From: Helicobacter baculiformis | Lineage (GTDB): Bacteria > Campylobacterota > Campylobacteria > Campylobacterales > Helicobacteraceae | DNA length: 59,924 nt | NCBI RefSeq assembly: GCF_900197685.1 | Contig: NZ_FZMF01000005.1 | Location: 1 to 59,924 of the forward strand | Direction of reading: 5' to 3' | Shown: in pieces, positions 45,847 to 55,148 of the stretch | How the letters are laid out: each line of letters starts with the position of its first letter | How positions within the stretch are numbered: the stretch's first letter is position 1 | Translations under genes and position numbers: made by a program | Notes under the pieces: generated by a model | Databases searched by the model: none | Told to the model about the DNA's origin: nothing | Seen by the model: the letters and a program-made list of their open reading frames with translations, nothing else

Positions 45847-45852
45847 TATAAT
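45847..45852 (+). promoter_or_regulatory. -10 box of the flgP operon
   Basis: TATAAT lying 31 bases before the flgP ATG, with AAAGG (45871-45875) as binding site. It is a housekeeping-type box; no sigma-54 (GG-N10-GC) or sigma-28 pattern was seen here. Confidence 0.6.
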
Positions 45853-45882
45853 AGCGGGGCTAAATTATTTAAAGGTTGGATA

Positions 45883-46557
45883 ATGAAACAAAAGGGCGGT
45901 GTTGGGGCGCGGGGCGTTGTCCCCTTGTGTGTGTCTGTAGGGTTAGCCTTCGCAGTAGCAGGTTGTGGAATGTTCAAGCGAGGGGGCACGGCACAACTTA
46001 TTCCTCCTTCTGCTACGGGCTTGCAAGCTCCTGTCTACCCTCCAACGACCTTTAACAGCTCTAGCAGACCCCCCATGCCACCTAATTTTTCTCCCAGAAC
46101 ACCCGCTTCCTCTGCCCAAACGCCCCAAATTGAGACCCGTTTTGACAACTCCTCTCAGGGCAACCTCTCTGGAGGGGGCGGAGGTACCCCTGCGATGGTG
46201 CCCAACACACCCATTCTTACTCCCACTAATGTAATTGAGCTTAGTGCGGTGGGTATGGGGGTTGCGCCTGAATCCACTATTTCGCCTTCTCAAGCTCTAG
46301 CTTTAGCTAAACGCGCGGCAATCGTCGATGGATATCGCCAGTTAGGCGAAAAGATGTATGGAATCAGAGTGAATGCGACCGACACAGTTAAGGATATGAT
46401 CTTGCAAAACTCGGTCATCAAGACTAAAGTGAATGCCTTGATTCGTAACGCCGAGATCACGGAAACCATTTATAAAGACGGCTTATGTCAAGTGAGCATG
46501 GAACTTAAATTAGATGGGCGCATTTGGTATAATGTCTTTAATCAGGGGCGAGGGTAA
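45883..46557 (+). CDS. flgP: FlgP-like LPP20-family flagellar lipoprotein
   Basis: Outer membrane lipoprotein. In Campylobacter FlgP forms the basal disk of the flagellar motor. The signal ends in VAGC (Cys near residue 28). Residues about 35-110 are a Pro/Ser/Thr/Gly-rich linker. The LPP20-like domain at the C terminus reads ALALAKRAAIVDGYRQLGEK, then NATDTVKDMILQNS and ITETIYKDGLCQVSMELKL, close to Campylobacter FlgP as I recall it. ATG at 45883. The linker is unusually long for the family. First of three genes with a second lipoprotein and a FadL-like protein. Confidence 0.8.
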   Translation: MKQKGGVGARGVVPLCVSVGLAFAVAGCGMFKRGGTAQLIPPSATGLQAPVYPPTTFNSSSRPPMPPNFSPRTPASSAQTPQIETRFDNSSQGNLSGGGGGTPAMVPNTPILTPTNVIELSAVGMGVAPESTISPSQALALAKRAAIVDGYRQLGEKMYGIRVNATDTVKDMILQNSVIKTKVNALIRNAEITETIYKDGLCQVSMELKLDGRIWYNVFNQGRG

Positions 46558-46569
46558 TTTCGTTGTGTG

Positions 46570-47181
46570 ATGGCACAAGTGCGATCGAGACACCACTTTT
46601 GCCTGCGTTTTTTGGGGACGTTGGCGCTAGGGTTCCTGTTGGTTTCATGTGCGCACAAGAAGAGTCCTAAGCCTAAGTCTGCACACAAGCAACATAAAAA
46701 GCTTTTTATCAAGAAGAGCGCTGAGCAACGCAAATTAGAAGCGGAGGTGGCGCGCAAAAAAGCCTTAGAGCAATTCAAGCTTATCTACATTTACACACCT
46801 GTATTGCGTTTTTATGACTATGGAACTATTAATCATACTAAAGAGGGCGATGTACAACTGGTACTCTACCAATTAAGTAAAAAAGTTGGTGAGGTGGTGA
46901 TTAAGAAAAACTATCTTTGTTTTTCCGGAATCTGTTCAGCTAAGTGGAGCGCCGCTAGGGATCTCTTTGGGAAAGTGAGTTATGGGGATCTTTTCGATGA
47001 TATTGTGTTAGGGCGCGACATTTTTAAGGGTATTGGTAAGCGTATCGAACCCAATGGAGAGATTGTGCAGCGCTTTGTAGAAAATGGGGAAGTGATTTAT
47101 TACGAGCGCAAACCCGGGAAAATTTTGTTCCAAAACATGAGCACAGGGACAGCAATCGTGATCCAACAATACCATCCTTAA
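46570..47181 (+). CDS. lipoprotein downstream of flgP
   Basis: Predicted lipoprotein of about 203 residues: signal with lipobox LLVSC (Cys near residue 27), then a very Lys/His-rich stretch (SPKPKSAHKQHKKLFIKKSA), a helical part and a mixed C-terminal domain. The start is ATG at 46570 (a GTG precedes it directly). It lies between flgP and fadL, 12 bases after flgP, in the position of the flgQ-like or HP0838-type gene. A role in the flagellar basal disk or outer membrane is inferred from position only. Confidence 0.75.
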   Translation: MAQVRSRHHFCLRFLGTLALGFLLVSCAHKKSPKPKSAHKQHKKLFIKKSAEQRKLEAEVARKKALEQFKLIYIYTPVLRFYDYGTINHTKEGDVQLVLYQLSKKVGEVVIKKNYLCFSGICSAKWSAARDLFGKVSYGDLFDDIVLGRDIFKGIGKRIEPNGEIVQRFVENGEVIYYERKPGKILFQNMSTGTAIVIQQYHP

Positions 47182-47193
47182 AGTGAGGTGCAT

Positions 47194-48921
47194 GTGCGTT
47201 GGTGGCTTGGATCGCTTTTAGTGCTTGCTCCTGTGGCTATTGAAGCCAATGGTTTTAAAGTCTCTGAACAAAGTTTAAACGGCACGGCGCTTAACTCCGC
47301 CTACATTGCTGGGGCACGGGGCGCAGATGCGAGTTACTACAACCCTGCTAACATGGGCTTTAATAACGATTGGGGGGAGAATGAAAGCGAGTTTGAAGTC
47401 ACTAGCACGGTGATCAACATCCCTGCTTTTAAGTTTATGGTACCTAGTACGAATCAAGGGCTTTATTCGGTAACGCACTTGGTGGTAGATCCAAACCAGC
47501 AAAACATTGGCGAAATTCTTAAGATTTTAGGCATAGGTTCAGTCAGCAGTGCGGCGGCGCAAAAATTTATCACGGGTGGGCTCAAAGCAGTTGAGCAACT
47601 TATTAAAAATCTTCAGGGACTCACTAATCAAAATGTTACCACAGTGGCTTCTATGCCCGATGCGCAGGTAGTGAGTGGATGGACAGGCACCACTAATTTT
47701 GTCTTACCTAAATTCTTTTATAAAACCCGCACTCATAATGGTTTTACTTTTGGAGGGAGCTTTACTGCCCCCTCAGGCTTGGGCATGAAATGGGATGGTA
47801 AAGGCGGGGAATTCTTGCAAAATGTCTTTATCATGATGGTTGAGCTTGCTCCTAGCATGAGTTACACTCTTGATAACCGCTTTTCTGTGGGTGTGAGCGC
47901 GCGGGGGTTATATGCTACGGGGAGTTTTGATAACACTGTTTATGTACCATTACATGGTGCGTCTGTGCTAGAAGGTAGCCAAATTGTGGGTTTGCCCAAC
48001 AATGTTTTTAGCCAACAAGTACCTAGTTCAATGCGCCAACAACTAGCTAGCATAGGTTATCGCCCCGCCATGCAATGTACTGCCGATATGGATCAAAATA
48101 GTCCTATATGTCAGACTTACTACAATGGACTCAAACAAATCATGAGCTATAGCGGCTTGCAAAAGGCAATTTCTGATCTTTATGGCACTTCTCAGGTGGT
48201 ACAACAGAGCAATGGAAGCTCTTGGGGTGGAGGTTATAAGATTGGGGCTAGCATGCGTATTTTTGAAAATGGTATGTTCTCTGTAGTTTATAACAGCAGC
48301 GTAACTTTTAACATGCGGGGAGGATTGACTGCGCTCACTAAGTTAGGACCTAGTTTAGGTAATGTGCTCACAAAGGGAAGTCTGAATATTAATGTTTCCT
48401 TACCTCAGGTGATCAACATTGCCTATGCTCACGAATTTTTTAAGCATCACTTGCGCGTAGAGGGAGTCTATGAGCGCACTTTTTGGAGTCAGGGTAATAA
48501 ATTCTTGGTTACGCCTGATTTTGCCAATGCTAGTTATCAAGGGATTGGGGGAACCGTGCAATATCTAAGTTCAGAAACTTTAAAAAAGATGGTGGGACTG
48601 GCAGATTTTAGCGGGGTGATGAACATGGGTAATGGGTGGCGCGATACAAACACCTTTAGGATTGGTACGACATACATGGGTAAGAGTCTACGCCTAATGG
48701 GCGCGTTAAGTTACGATCAGGCCCCTAGCCCTCAGGATGCTATTGGAATCCCCGACTCTGATGGGTATTCTATTGCCTTTGGTGCAAAGTACAATTTCAG
48801 GGGATTTGACATCGGCTGGGGCGGAACTTTCACTTTTAAAAGCAACCGCGATAGCTACTACCAATCTCCCAATATCGGGCAGTTGCGCATCTTCTCCGCC
48901 TCGTTAGGGTATCGGTGGTAA
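47194..48921 (+). CDS. FadL/OmpP1-family outer membrane protein
   Basis: Outer membrane beta-barrel for uptake of hydrophobic compounds such as fatty acids. The mature N terminus (NGFKVSEQSLNGTALNSAY, then GADASYYNPANMGF) is the FadL hatch with its NPA motif. About 14 strands follow and the C terminus is LRIFSASLGYRW, the FadL-type aromatic end. I prefer a GTG at 47194 over one at 47188, because AGTGAGG then has about five bases of spacing. 575 residues. A large insertion at about 290-330 holds two Cys. Confidence 0.9.
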   Translation: MRWWLGSLLVLAPVAIEANGFKVSEQSLNGTALNSAYIAGARGADASYYNPANMGFNNDWGENESEFEVTSTVINIPAFKFMVPSTNQGLYSVTHLVVDPNQQNIGEILKILGIGSVSSAAAQKFITGGLKAVEQLIKNLQGLTNQNVTTVASMPDAQVVSGWTGTTNFVLPKFFYKTRTHNGFTFGGSFTAPSGLGMKWDGKGGEFLQNVFIMMVELAPSMSYTLDNRFSVGVSARGLYATGSFDNTVYVPLHGASVLEGSQIVGLPNNVFSQQVPSSMRQQLASIGYRPAMQCTADMDQNSPICQTYYNGLKQIMSYSGLQKAISDLYGTSQVVQQSNGSSWGGGYKIGASMRIFENGMFSVVYNSSVTFNMRGGLTALTKLGPSLGNVLTKGSLNINVSLPQVINIAYAHEFFKHHLRVEGVYERTFWSQGNKFLVTPDFANASYQGIGGTVQYLSSETLKKMVGLADFSGVMNMGNGWRDTNTFRIGTTYMGKSLRLMGALSYDQAPSPQDAIGIPDSDGYSIAFGAKYNFRGFDIGWGGTFTFKSNRDSYYQSPNIGQLRIFSASLGYRW

Positions 48922-48932
48922 AAATCTAAAAC

Positions 48933-50084
48933 TTACAAACTGTGACAAAATTTTTCTAATCTCTCCAAGCCTTGTTGGATTTGCTCAAGCGAGCACGCAT
49001 ATGACATGCGCACAAAACCCTCCATCTCAAAGGCGACCCCGGGCACCAGCGCAACCCCCTGACTCTCTAGTAATTTTTGGCAAAATTCTAAGCTTGTACT
49101 TGGGATTTTGATCCACAAATAAAACGCCCCTTGGGGTTTCAAGCAACTCAGCCCCTTGATGGCGTTAACCCCCGCATAAGCCACATCGCGGCGTTGCTTA
49201 AAGGCTAGACGCATGCGCTCCACATCGGCATTCACTGCCCCGCTGAGCGCGTGCACCGCGGCGTATTGGGCGATGGAATTGATGTTGGAAGTGGCGTGGC
49301 TTTGCAAAGCAACCATGTGTTTGAGCAGGGTTTTATCCTTAGTACCCAAAAAACCCACCCGCCAGCCGGTCATGCTAAAGGCTTTAGAAAGCCCATTAAT
49401 AGTAATGGTGCGCTCCAACATACCCGGCAACGCCCCAAAGGCGTAGAAACTCCCCTCATAAACCAGTTTCTCATAAATTTCATCGCTCAACACAAAGGCG
49501 TTAGAAGTGGCGATCACGGGGGCTAGGGCTTCTAGCTCTTCTTTGGAGTAGACCATGCCCGTAGGGTTAGAAGGGCTGGTCAATACAATGATTTTAGTTT
49601 GGGGGTTAAGCGCGCTTTTGAGTTGGGTAGGGGTGATCTTAAAAGCGCTCTGTTTGGTGGTGGGCAAAAACACGGGCTTTGCCCCGCTATAGCGCACTAG
49701 CTCGGGGTAAGTAACCCAGCATGGGGTGGGGATAATCACCTCATCGCCCGGATTGAGTAATGCCTGAAAGACATTAAAGAGGCATTGTTTTGCCCCATTG
49801 CAAAGCATCACCTCATCAGGGCGGTAATCTAGTTGGTTTTCATGTTGGAATTTCGCGCTCACGCTTTTAAGCAGCTCAGGGATACCCTTTATGGGTGTGT
49901 ACTTGCTACGCCCCTCTTGAATGGCTTGGATAGCGGCTTGCTTAATACTCTGAGGGGTGTCAAAATCTGGCTCCCCGGCGCTAAAACTCAAAATGTCCTT
50001 GCCTTGGCTTTTGAGCTCTTGGGCTAGAGTGGTGATGGCAATGGTGCTCGATTCTTGAATCTGAGCGATTTGCTGAGAATACAT
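48933..50084 (-). CDS. aspB: aspartate aminotransferase
   Basis: PLP-dependent class I transaminase converting aspartate and 2-oxoglutarate. Starts MYSQQIAQIQESSTIAI at the ATG 50084 (AAGGATCAAC upstream). Motifs: FSAGEPDFDTP, LCNGAKQCLFN, SPSNPTGMVYS, and the lysine site INGLSKAFSMTGWRVGF. 383 residues, usual length. An upstream in-frame start adds 16 residues without support. It is convergent with the FadL-like gene with an 11-base gap. Confidence 0.95.
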   Translation of the reverse strand: MYSQQIAQIQESSTIAITTLAQELKSQGKDILSFSAGEPDFDTPQSIKQAAIQAIQEGRSKYTPIKGIPELLKSVSAKFQHENQLDYRPDEVMLCNGAKQCLFNVFQALLNPGDEVIIPTPCWVTYPELVRYSGAKPVFLPTTKQSAFKITPTQLKSALNPQTKIIVLTSPSNPTGMVYSKEELEALAPVIATSNAFVLSDEIYEKLVYEGSFYAFGALPGMLERTITINGLSKAFSMTGWRVGFLGTKDKTLLKHMVALQSHATSNINSIAQYAAVHALSGAVNADVERMRLAFKQRRDVAYAGVNAIKGLSCLKPQGAFYLWIKIPSTSLEFCQKLLESQGVALVPGVAFEMEGFVRMSYACSLEQIQQGLERLEKFCHSL

Positions 50085-50147
50085 GTTGATCCTTGTAGGT
50101 GGTATAGAACAGACATGCATGCTAGCAGTCAAAACATGAATTTTTGC

Positions 50148-50153
50148 TATAAT
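50148..50153 (+). promoter_or_regulatory. -10 box very close to the lpxR start
   Basis: TATAAT ends only 7 bases before the ATG at 50161. If used, transcription would begin at or next to the start codon, giving a leaderless or nearly leaderless mRNA. Confidence 0.55.
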
Positions 50154-50160
50154 ATGAATT

Positions 50161-51144
50161 ATGCGTTGCTTGCCCCCCTTTCTCTTTCTATTGTCCAGCT
50201 TAAGCGCGGTTTCTCTTAGCCCCTATAAAAAGCAGTACATTGATTTACTCAGTGAAAACGATGGCTATATTAATCCCTACATCGATCGCTACTACACGGC
50301 CGGGACACGCATCGGTTGGGCGAGCAAAGAGTACGATTTTAACCATTCTAAGATGGCTTGGATGGACTATCTGAGCTTGCAGATCAAAAAACCCAAGGTA
50401 ACCCGATTTACCCTTTATCTCACTCAAAGCATGTTCACCCCCACTCTAGCCCACCGCTTCGCCACTGAGCCCATAAAGGGCGATCACCTCTATGGGGGTT
50501 GGTTGCGCGCGCAATTAGGGATTTTACAAAGGAGCGAACACACTCTAGAGAGTTTGGCTATCTCGATGGGCACAGTGGGGCCGGGCGCTCTAGCGGGCAA
50601 AACCCAAGATTTGATCCACACTTGGGCGCACGACCCCAAGTTCTTGGGTTGGGGCTCTCAGATTGCCAATGAATTTATCTTTGAATTCCACTACGCATGG
50701 CTACAAAAAGTCCCCCTCCTCAAAACCCGTTTCTTGGATATGGATATGCTCACGGGGGCGGGGGTAGACTTGGGCAATGCGATCACGGATTTTAAAGTGG
50801 GTTCGATGTTGCGCTTGGGCTATAATTTGAGTGTGGATTTTGGACCCAATAAAATCAACACGGGCTTTAGCGGGGGGATGCCTGTGAGCAACGCGTTTTC
50901 TCTTTATATCTTTGCTGGGGCGACGGGGAAGTTTCAGCCCATTGATATTTTTGTGCAAGGCAATAGCCCCACCACAAGAGGGATCACTGCTTTGCCTTAT
51001 TTTCTCTATAATGCTGAAATTGGGATCGCCATCGCTTACAAGGGCTTTAGACTATCTTTTAGCGCGATCGATCTGAGCAAAACCTTCAAGGACCAGCCCC
51101 GTAACCACAACATCGGAAGTATAGAATTGGACATTGCATTTTGA
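50161..51144 (+). CDS. lpxR: LpxR-like lipid A 3'-O-deacylase
   Basis: Outer membrane enzyme removing the 3' acyl chains of lipid A, a step known in H. pylori immune evasion. Signal peptide PPFLFLLSSLSAVS. The catalytic start SENDGYINPYIDRYYTAG matches the LpxR family (Asn-Asp, then Asp..YTxG). GDHLYGGWLRAQLG fits the family's YAGWLY element, and the C terminus ends in Phe after beta strands. 327 residues. The stop overlaps the next gene's start by 4 bases. Confidence 0.9.
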   Translation: MRCLPPFLFLLSSLSAVSLSPYKKQYIDLLSENDGYINPYIDRYYTAGTRIGWASKEYDFNHSKMAWMDYLSLQIKKPKVTRFTLYLTQSMFTPTLAHRFATEPIKGDHLYGGWLRAQLGILQRSEHTLESLAISMGTVGPGALAGKTQDLIHTWAHDPKFLGWGSQIANEFIFEFHYAWLQKVPLLKTRFLDMDMLTGAGVDLGNAITDFKVGSMLRLGYNLSVDFGPNKINTGFSGGMPVSNAFSLYIFAGATGKFQPIDIFVQGNSPTTRGITALPYFLYNAEIGIAIAYKGFRLSFSAIDLSKTFKDQPRNHNIGSIELDIAF

Positions 51145-51986
51145 AAAGAAGGAAATTTTTGCGTATTCTTGTGATTGTGGGCGCGTTGCTGGTAGCGGGT
51201 TTATTGGGGGTAGGGCTCAAGCTCAGTCATGACATCAAAAAAACCCTGCAAGAGAGTTTGAATCATTTAGCCCCCCATATCCACGCCGCCCCCTTTGAGT
51301 GCTCGGGATTCAAACATATTAAATGTGTGAGCGCGGGGGTTAAAGAGCCCAATCTAGGACCTATTATGGTGCGATTGAGCGAGGTCAAATCGCATGGGTT
51401 AGAGTTTCAGCTGGATCTAGCACATATAAAGATGTCTAAAGCATGGATTCCTCAAAGCGTGCATTGCACTATAAATTTACAACTTGTTAAAGAAGAACTT
51501 TCAACTCAAAGCCATTGCAAGGCGCCCGGGGAGTTGGAGTACGCATTGAGTTTGGACGCCCGCCTCAAAGACCCTAAAAGACCCCTCAACCTTAAAACCC
51601 TCTTGCAAACCAATGATCTCAAAGCGTTGCAAGCGCATATAGAAACCCTAGATGTCGATTTAACGAGTCAGAATTTTAAAGCCGTATTGTTACCTCTCTT
51701 ACAAGAATCCGGTGATCTCAAAGACCCCAAAGACTATAATAAAGCCCTAGCAGAGATTCAAAAGTCGTTTCAGGGGGTGGTGATTGTGGGCTTGATGGTC
51801 GCAGGTTTACAAGAGGAAGTTACCCATGCGCAAGAATTGTTCAAAGCCTTTAACACTTTTGCCACCAATAAGAGCGATCATTTTGGCTTTACTGTGCGCA
51901 ATAAGGATTCTGCCTTTAAGCCCCTAGAAGCCTTCAATAGTCCATGGGAATTTCTTCCTCACTTGAGCCTAAAAGTACACCCATGA
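51141..51986 (+). CDS. single-pass membrane protein, function unknown
   Basis: Not recognised to a family. 281 residues with basic N terminus MKRRKFLRIL, one strong membrane segment (about residues 9-27) and a soluble, probably periplasmic part with four Cys (ECSGFKHIKC near 52-59, and Cys near 109 and 121), which may form disulfides. It lies between lpxR (4-base overlap) and dgkA (4-base overlap). The same position before dgkA-gyrA is held by a hypothetical gene in H. pylori. A role in the envelope is inferred from context. Confidence 0.7.
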   Translation: MKRRKFLRILVIVGALLVAGLLGVGLKLSHDIKKTLQESLNHLAPHIHAAPFECSGFKHIKCVSAGVKEPNLGPIMVRLSEVKSHGLEFQLDLAHIKMSKAWIPQSVHCTINLQLVKEELSTQSHCKAPGELEYALSLDARLKDPKRPLNLKTLLQTNDLKALQAHIETLDVDLTSQNFKAVLLPLLQESGDLKDPKDYNKALAEIQKSFQGVVIVGLMVAGLQEEVTHAQELFKAFNTFATNKSDHFGFTVRNKDSAFKPLEAFNSPWEFLPHLSLKVHP

Positions 51987-52321
51987 AGCGTATCTTGAAA
52001 GCATGGCTTTATTCTAAGGACGGCTTGAGAGCGGCTTTTAAAGACGAGCCCGCTTTTAGACAGGTGTTGTACTTGGCATTGGGGGGCTTGGTGGGGGCGT
52101 TTCTGTGTGCGCATTCTTTTGTGCAATTTGTGCTCTTGGTTTTGCCCGGGGTGCTGTGCGTGGTGGTAGAATTACTCAATAGTGCGCTAGAAAACGCGGT
52201 GGATTTCACCAGCACACAAGAGCACCCCCTAGCCAAAAAGGCTAAGGACATGGGCAGTGCCGCCCAGTTAATCGCTTTGGTGTTTTTTGCGCTCGTATGG
52301 GGGGCTTATTTTGTATTTTAG
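51983..52321 (+). CDS. dgkA: diacylglycerol kinase DgkA
   Basis: Small trimeric inner membrane kinase recycling diacylglycerol. The 112 residues start [27 protein letters not shown] at the ATG 51983 (overlap with the preceding stop), with three membrane segments and the signature [14 protein letters not shown], then [15 protein letters not shown]. The next gene, gyrA, begins 8 bases later. Confidence 0.95.
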   Translation: MKRILKAWLYSKDGLRAAFKDEPAFRQVLYLALGGLVGAFLCAHSFVQFVLLVLPGVLCVVVELLNSALENAVDFTSTQEHPLAKKAKDMGSAAQLIALVFFALVWGAYFVF

Positions 52322-52329
52322 GAGGAGTT

Positions 52330-54750
52330 TTGCAACCCAAGATTGAAGACATTCGCATTGAAGAGTCCCTACAAGAGAGTTATTTAGACTACTCCATGAG
52401 CGTGATTGTAGGGCGCGCCTTGCCCGATGCTAGGGATGGGCTAAAGCCGGTGCATCGGCGTATTCTATATGCCATGCATGAATTGGGCTTGGGCTCTAAA
52501 GTGCCCTATAAGAAGAGCGCGCGCATTGTGGGGGATGTGATTGGGAAATACCACCCCCATGGCGATAGCGCGGTGTATGAAGCCTTAGTGCGCATGGCAC
52601 AGGATTTTTCTATGCGTCTGCCTCTAGTGGATGGGCAGGGCAATTTTGGCTCTGTTGATGGGGACAACGCCGCGGCGATGCGCTACACTGAGGCGCGCAT
52701 GGCAGCCCCCAGTGAAGAACTCTTGAGGGATTTGGATAAGGACACGATCGATTTTGTCTCCAATTACGATAGCACCCTCAAAGAACCCGATATTTTGCCC
52801 AGCCGTTTGCCCAATTTGCTCATCAATGGCTCTAGCGGGATTGCCGTGGGGATGGCGACCTCCATCCCCCCCCATCGCCCCGATGAAATCATTGACGCGC
52901 TGATCTATGTGCTGGACAACCCTCAAGCGGAGTTGCTAGAGTTAATGGACATTGTGCAAGGACCAGACTTCCCCACAGGGGGGGTGGTCTATGGCAAGGC
53001 GGGGATTTTAGAGGCGTATACTACGGGGCGGGGGCGTATCAAAGTGCGCGCCAAAAGTCGGGTAGAAAAACACAACAATCGCGAGACTATCATCATTGAG
53101 GAGATCCCCTATCAAGTTAATAAGGCAAAGCTAGTTGAGCAAATCAGCGCCCTAGCTAAGGATAAAGTGCTAGAGGGCATTGCCGAAGTGCGCGATGAAT
53201 CCGATAGGGAGGGGGTGCGCGTGGTGATCGAACTCAAAAAAGACGCGTTTTCTGAGATTGTTTTAAACCATCTCTACAAGTCTAGCAATATGGAGATCAC
53301 TTTTAGCATTATCTTACTTGCCATCTACAATAAAGAACCGCGCATTTTCAATCTCTTAGAATTGCTCAAGCTCTTTTTAGTACATCGTAAAAGCGTGGTG
53401 ATTCGGCGCACCATTCACGAATTAGAAAAAGCCAAAGCGCGCGCGCATATCTTAGAGGGGCTCAAGGTTGCCTTGCAACACAGCGAGGCGATGATCGCGC
53501 TCATTAAGGGGAGTGCGGACGCACAGGGGGCTAAGGACTTGCTCATGCAGTCTCATCATTTAAGCGAGGAGCAAAGCAAGGCGATTTTAGAGATGCGCTT
53601 GCAACGCCTCACCGGATTAGAGCAGGAAAAAATCCAGCAAGAACATGCCCAATTACAAGAAAAAATCGCGCTTTTAGAGGGGATTTTGCAGAGTGCAGAC
53701 AGACTCAACGCCCTCATTAAAGAGGAGCTTTTAGAGGTTAAGGAGAAATTCAGCACCCCGCGTAAAACCCAGATTGAAGAGGACTACGAGGGGATTGGCA
53801 TTGAGGATTTAATCCCCCATGAAGACATGGTTGTTACCATCAGCCACAAGGGTTATGTCAAGCGCGTCCCCTTAAAGGTCTATGAACAACAAAGGCGCGG
53901 GGGCAAGGGCAAGATGTCTGGCAACACCCATGAGGACGACTTCATCGAATCCTTTTTCATCGCCAACACCCATGACATCATTTTGTTCATCACCAACACC
54001 GGGCAACTCTATTGGCTCAAGGTCTATAAAATCCCAGAGATGGGGCGCAATGCGATCGGGCGTGCGCTGGTCAATTTGATAGACTTGCAACCCGGGGAGA
54101 GCATTAAAGCCACCATCCCCACTAAGGATTTTGATACAGATAAATCCCTAGTCTTTTTCACCCAAAAAGGCATGGTCAAGCGCACCGAACTGAGCGCGTT
54201 TGGGCGCATTAGGGGGGGGGTGCGCGCCATTGTGCTTGAAGAAGACGACACACTGGTTACGGCTAAAATTATGGATTCAAGCGTGCAGGAGCTCTTTATG
54301 GCAAGCTCTAAGGGGATGTGTATCCGCTTTAGCGTGCAGAGTGTGCGCGAGATGGGGCGGGCGGCTAGGGGGGTCATTGGCATGCGCTTAAGAGAGGGCG
54401 ATGCGGTGATCGGGGGAGGGGTGATTTTAAGCGATGAGCAAAAACTCTTGAGTGTGAGCTCTAAGGGCATAGGCAAACAAACTTTAGCCGGGGCTTATCG
54501 CCCACAGGGGCGGGGGGGCTTGGGATTGATTGGAGTGAAGATCACCCCTAAAACCGGGCATTTAGTGGGGATTGTGAGCGTAGATGAGGGGCAGGATTTG
54601 ATGTTGCTCACCAAAAGCGGGAAGATGATTCGCATGCCTATGGATACGATCCGCGAAACCGGGCGCAACGCTAGCGGGGTGAAGTTGGTGCAAGTACAAA
54701 GTGATGAGGTGGTCTATGCGAGCACCTGCCCTAAAGAAGAAGCGCAATAA
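52330..54750 (+). CDS. gyrA: DNA gyrase subunit A
   Basis: Breakage-reunion subunit of gyrase. The start is TTG at 52330 after AGGAGG, giving about 806 residues; a longer reading into dgkA adds no family sequence. Motifs: [25 protein letters not shown], the active-site Tyr in [10 protein letters not shown], and the GyrA box QRRGGKG in the C-terminal pinwheel. The quinolone region reads [15 protein letters not shown]: Ser at the E. coli S83 position and Glu at the D87 position, where H. pylori has Asn and Asp. A Lys/Glu tail ends the protein. It overlaps the next gene by 35 bases. Confidence 0.96.
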   Translation: MQPKIEDIRIEESLQESYLDYSMSVIVGRALPDARDGLKPVHRRILYAMHELGLGSKVPYKKSARIVGDVIGKYHPHGDSAVYEALVRMAQDFSMRLPLVDGQGNFGSVDGDNAAAMRYTEARMAAPSEELLRDLDKDTIDFVSNYDSTLKEPDILPSRLPNLLINGSSGIAVGMATSIPPHRPDEIIDALIYVLDNPQAELLELMDIVQGPDFPTGGVVYGKAGILEAYTTGRGRIKVRAKSRVEKHNNRETIIIEEIPYQVNKAKLVEQISALAKDKVLEGIAEVRDESDREGVRVVIELKKDAFSEIVLNHLYKSSNMEITFSIILLAIYNKEPRIFNLLELLKLFLVHRKSVVIRRTIHELEKAKARAHILEGLKVALQHSEAMIALIKGSADAQGAKDLLMQSHHLSEEQSKAILEMRLQRLTGLEQEKIQQEHAQLQEKIALLEGILQSADRLNALIKEELLEVKEKFSTPRKTQIEEDYEGIGIEDLIPHEDMVVTISHKGYVKRVPLKVYEQQRRGGKGKMSGNTHEDDFIESFFIANTHDIILFITNTGQLYWLKVYKIPEMGRNAIGRALVNLIDLQPGESIKATIPTKDFDTDKSLVFFTQKGMVKRTELSAFGRIRGGVRAIVLEEDDTLVTAKIMDSSVQELFMASSKGMCIRFSVQSVREMGRAARGVIGMRLREGDAVIGGGVILSDEQKLLSVSSKGIGKQTLAGAYRPQGRGGLGLIGVKITPKTGHLVGIVSVDEGQDLMLLTKSGKMIRMPMDTIRETGRNASGVKLVQVQSDEVVYASTCPKEEAQ

Positions 54751-55147
54751 AGCTCTCTGCTTGTTATGCTTGGTGGGGTTTTTGCACGCGCAGGAGTTTG
54801 TGATCTCTTATGCCATGCAGGTGCATAATGGGATTGCCAAGCGCCAATCCTTTGGGATCGCGCGCGCGCTAAGAAAACATGCCAGCAAGGCGCATTATAC
54901 ATGTGAAATCCCGGTCAATGAGCCCAAACTCCCCCCCAAACAAGAACCCTTTTTGTTGGATATTTTGCTTAAAAGCTATCAAGAACAAGTGGTGGATTGT
55001 CTGTATCAAGGGGAGGTGCGTATTGAAAGCAGTGGGTTTAACACGGCGATGCAAAACCAAAACAACGCCACTTTACGCATGGTCGCCCCCGTTAGTGTGT
55101 CCTTAGAGGGGGGCTTGTTAGTGCTTGAAATTTACACAAGGAGATAG
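54716..55147 (+). CDS. small secreted protein between gyrA and flgR, function unknown
   Basis: 143 residues from the ATG at 54716, which has GAGGTGG four bases upstream and lies inside the gyrA end. A signal peptide ([15 protein letters not shown]) is followed by a mixed mature part with two Cys (near 55 and 87), which may pair. The same position is held by a hypothetical gene in H. pylori. flgR follows with no gap (1 base), so it may be cotranscribed with the flagellar regulator. Confidence 0.78.
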   Translation: MRAPALKKKRNKALCLLCLVGFLHAQEFVISYAMQVHNGIAKRQSFGIARALRKHASKAHYTCEIPVNEPKLPPKQEPFLLDILLKSYQEQVVDCLYQGEVRIESSGFNTAMQNQNNATLRMVAPVSVSLEGGLLVLEIYTRR

Positions 55148-55148
55148 C

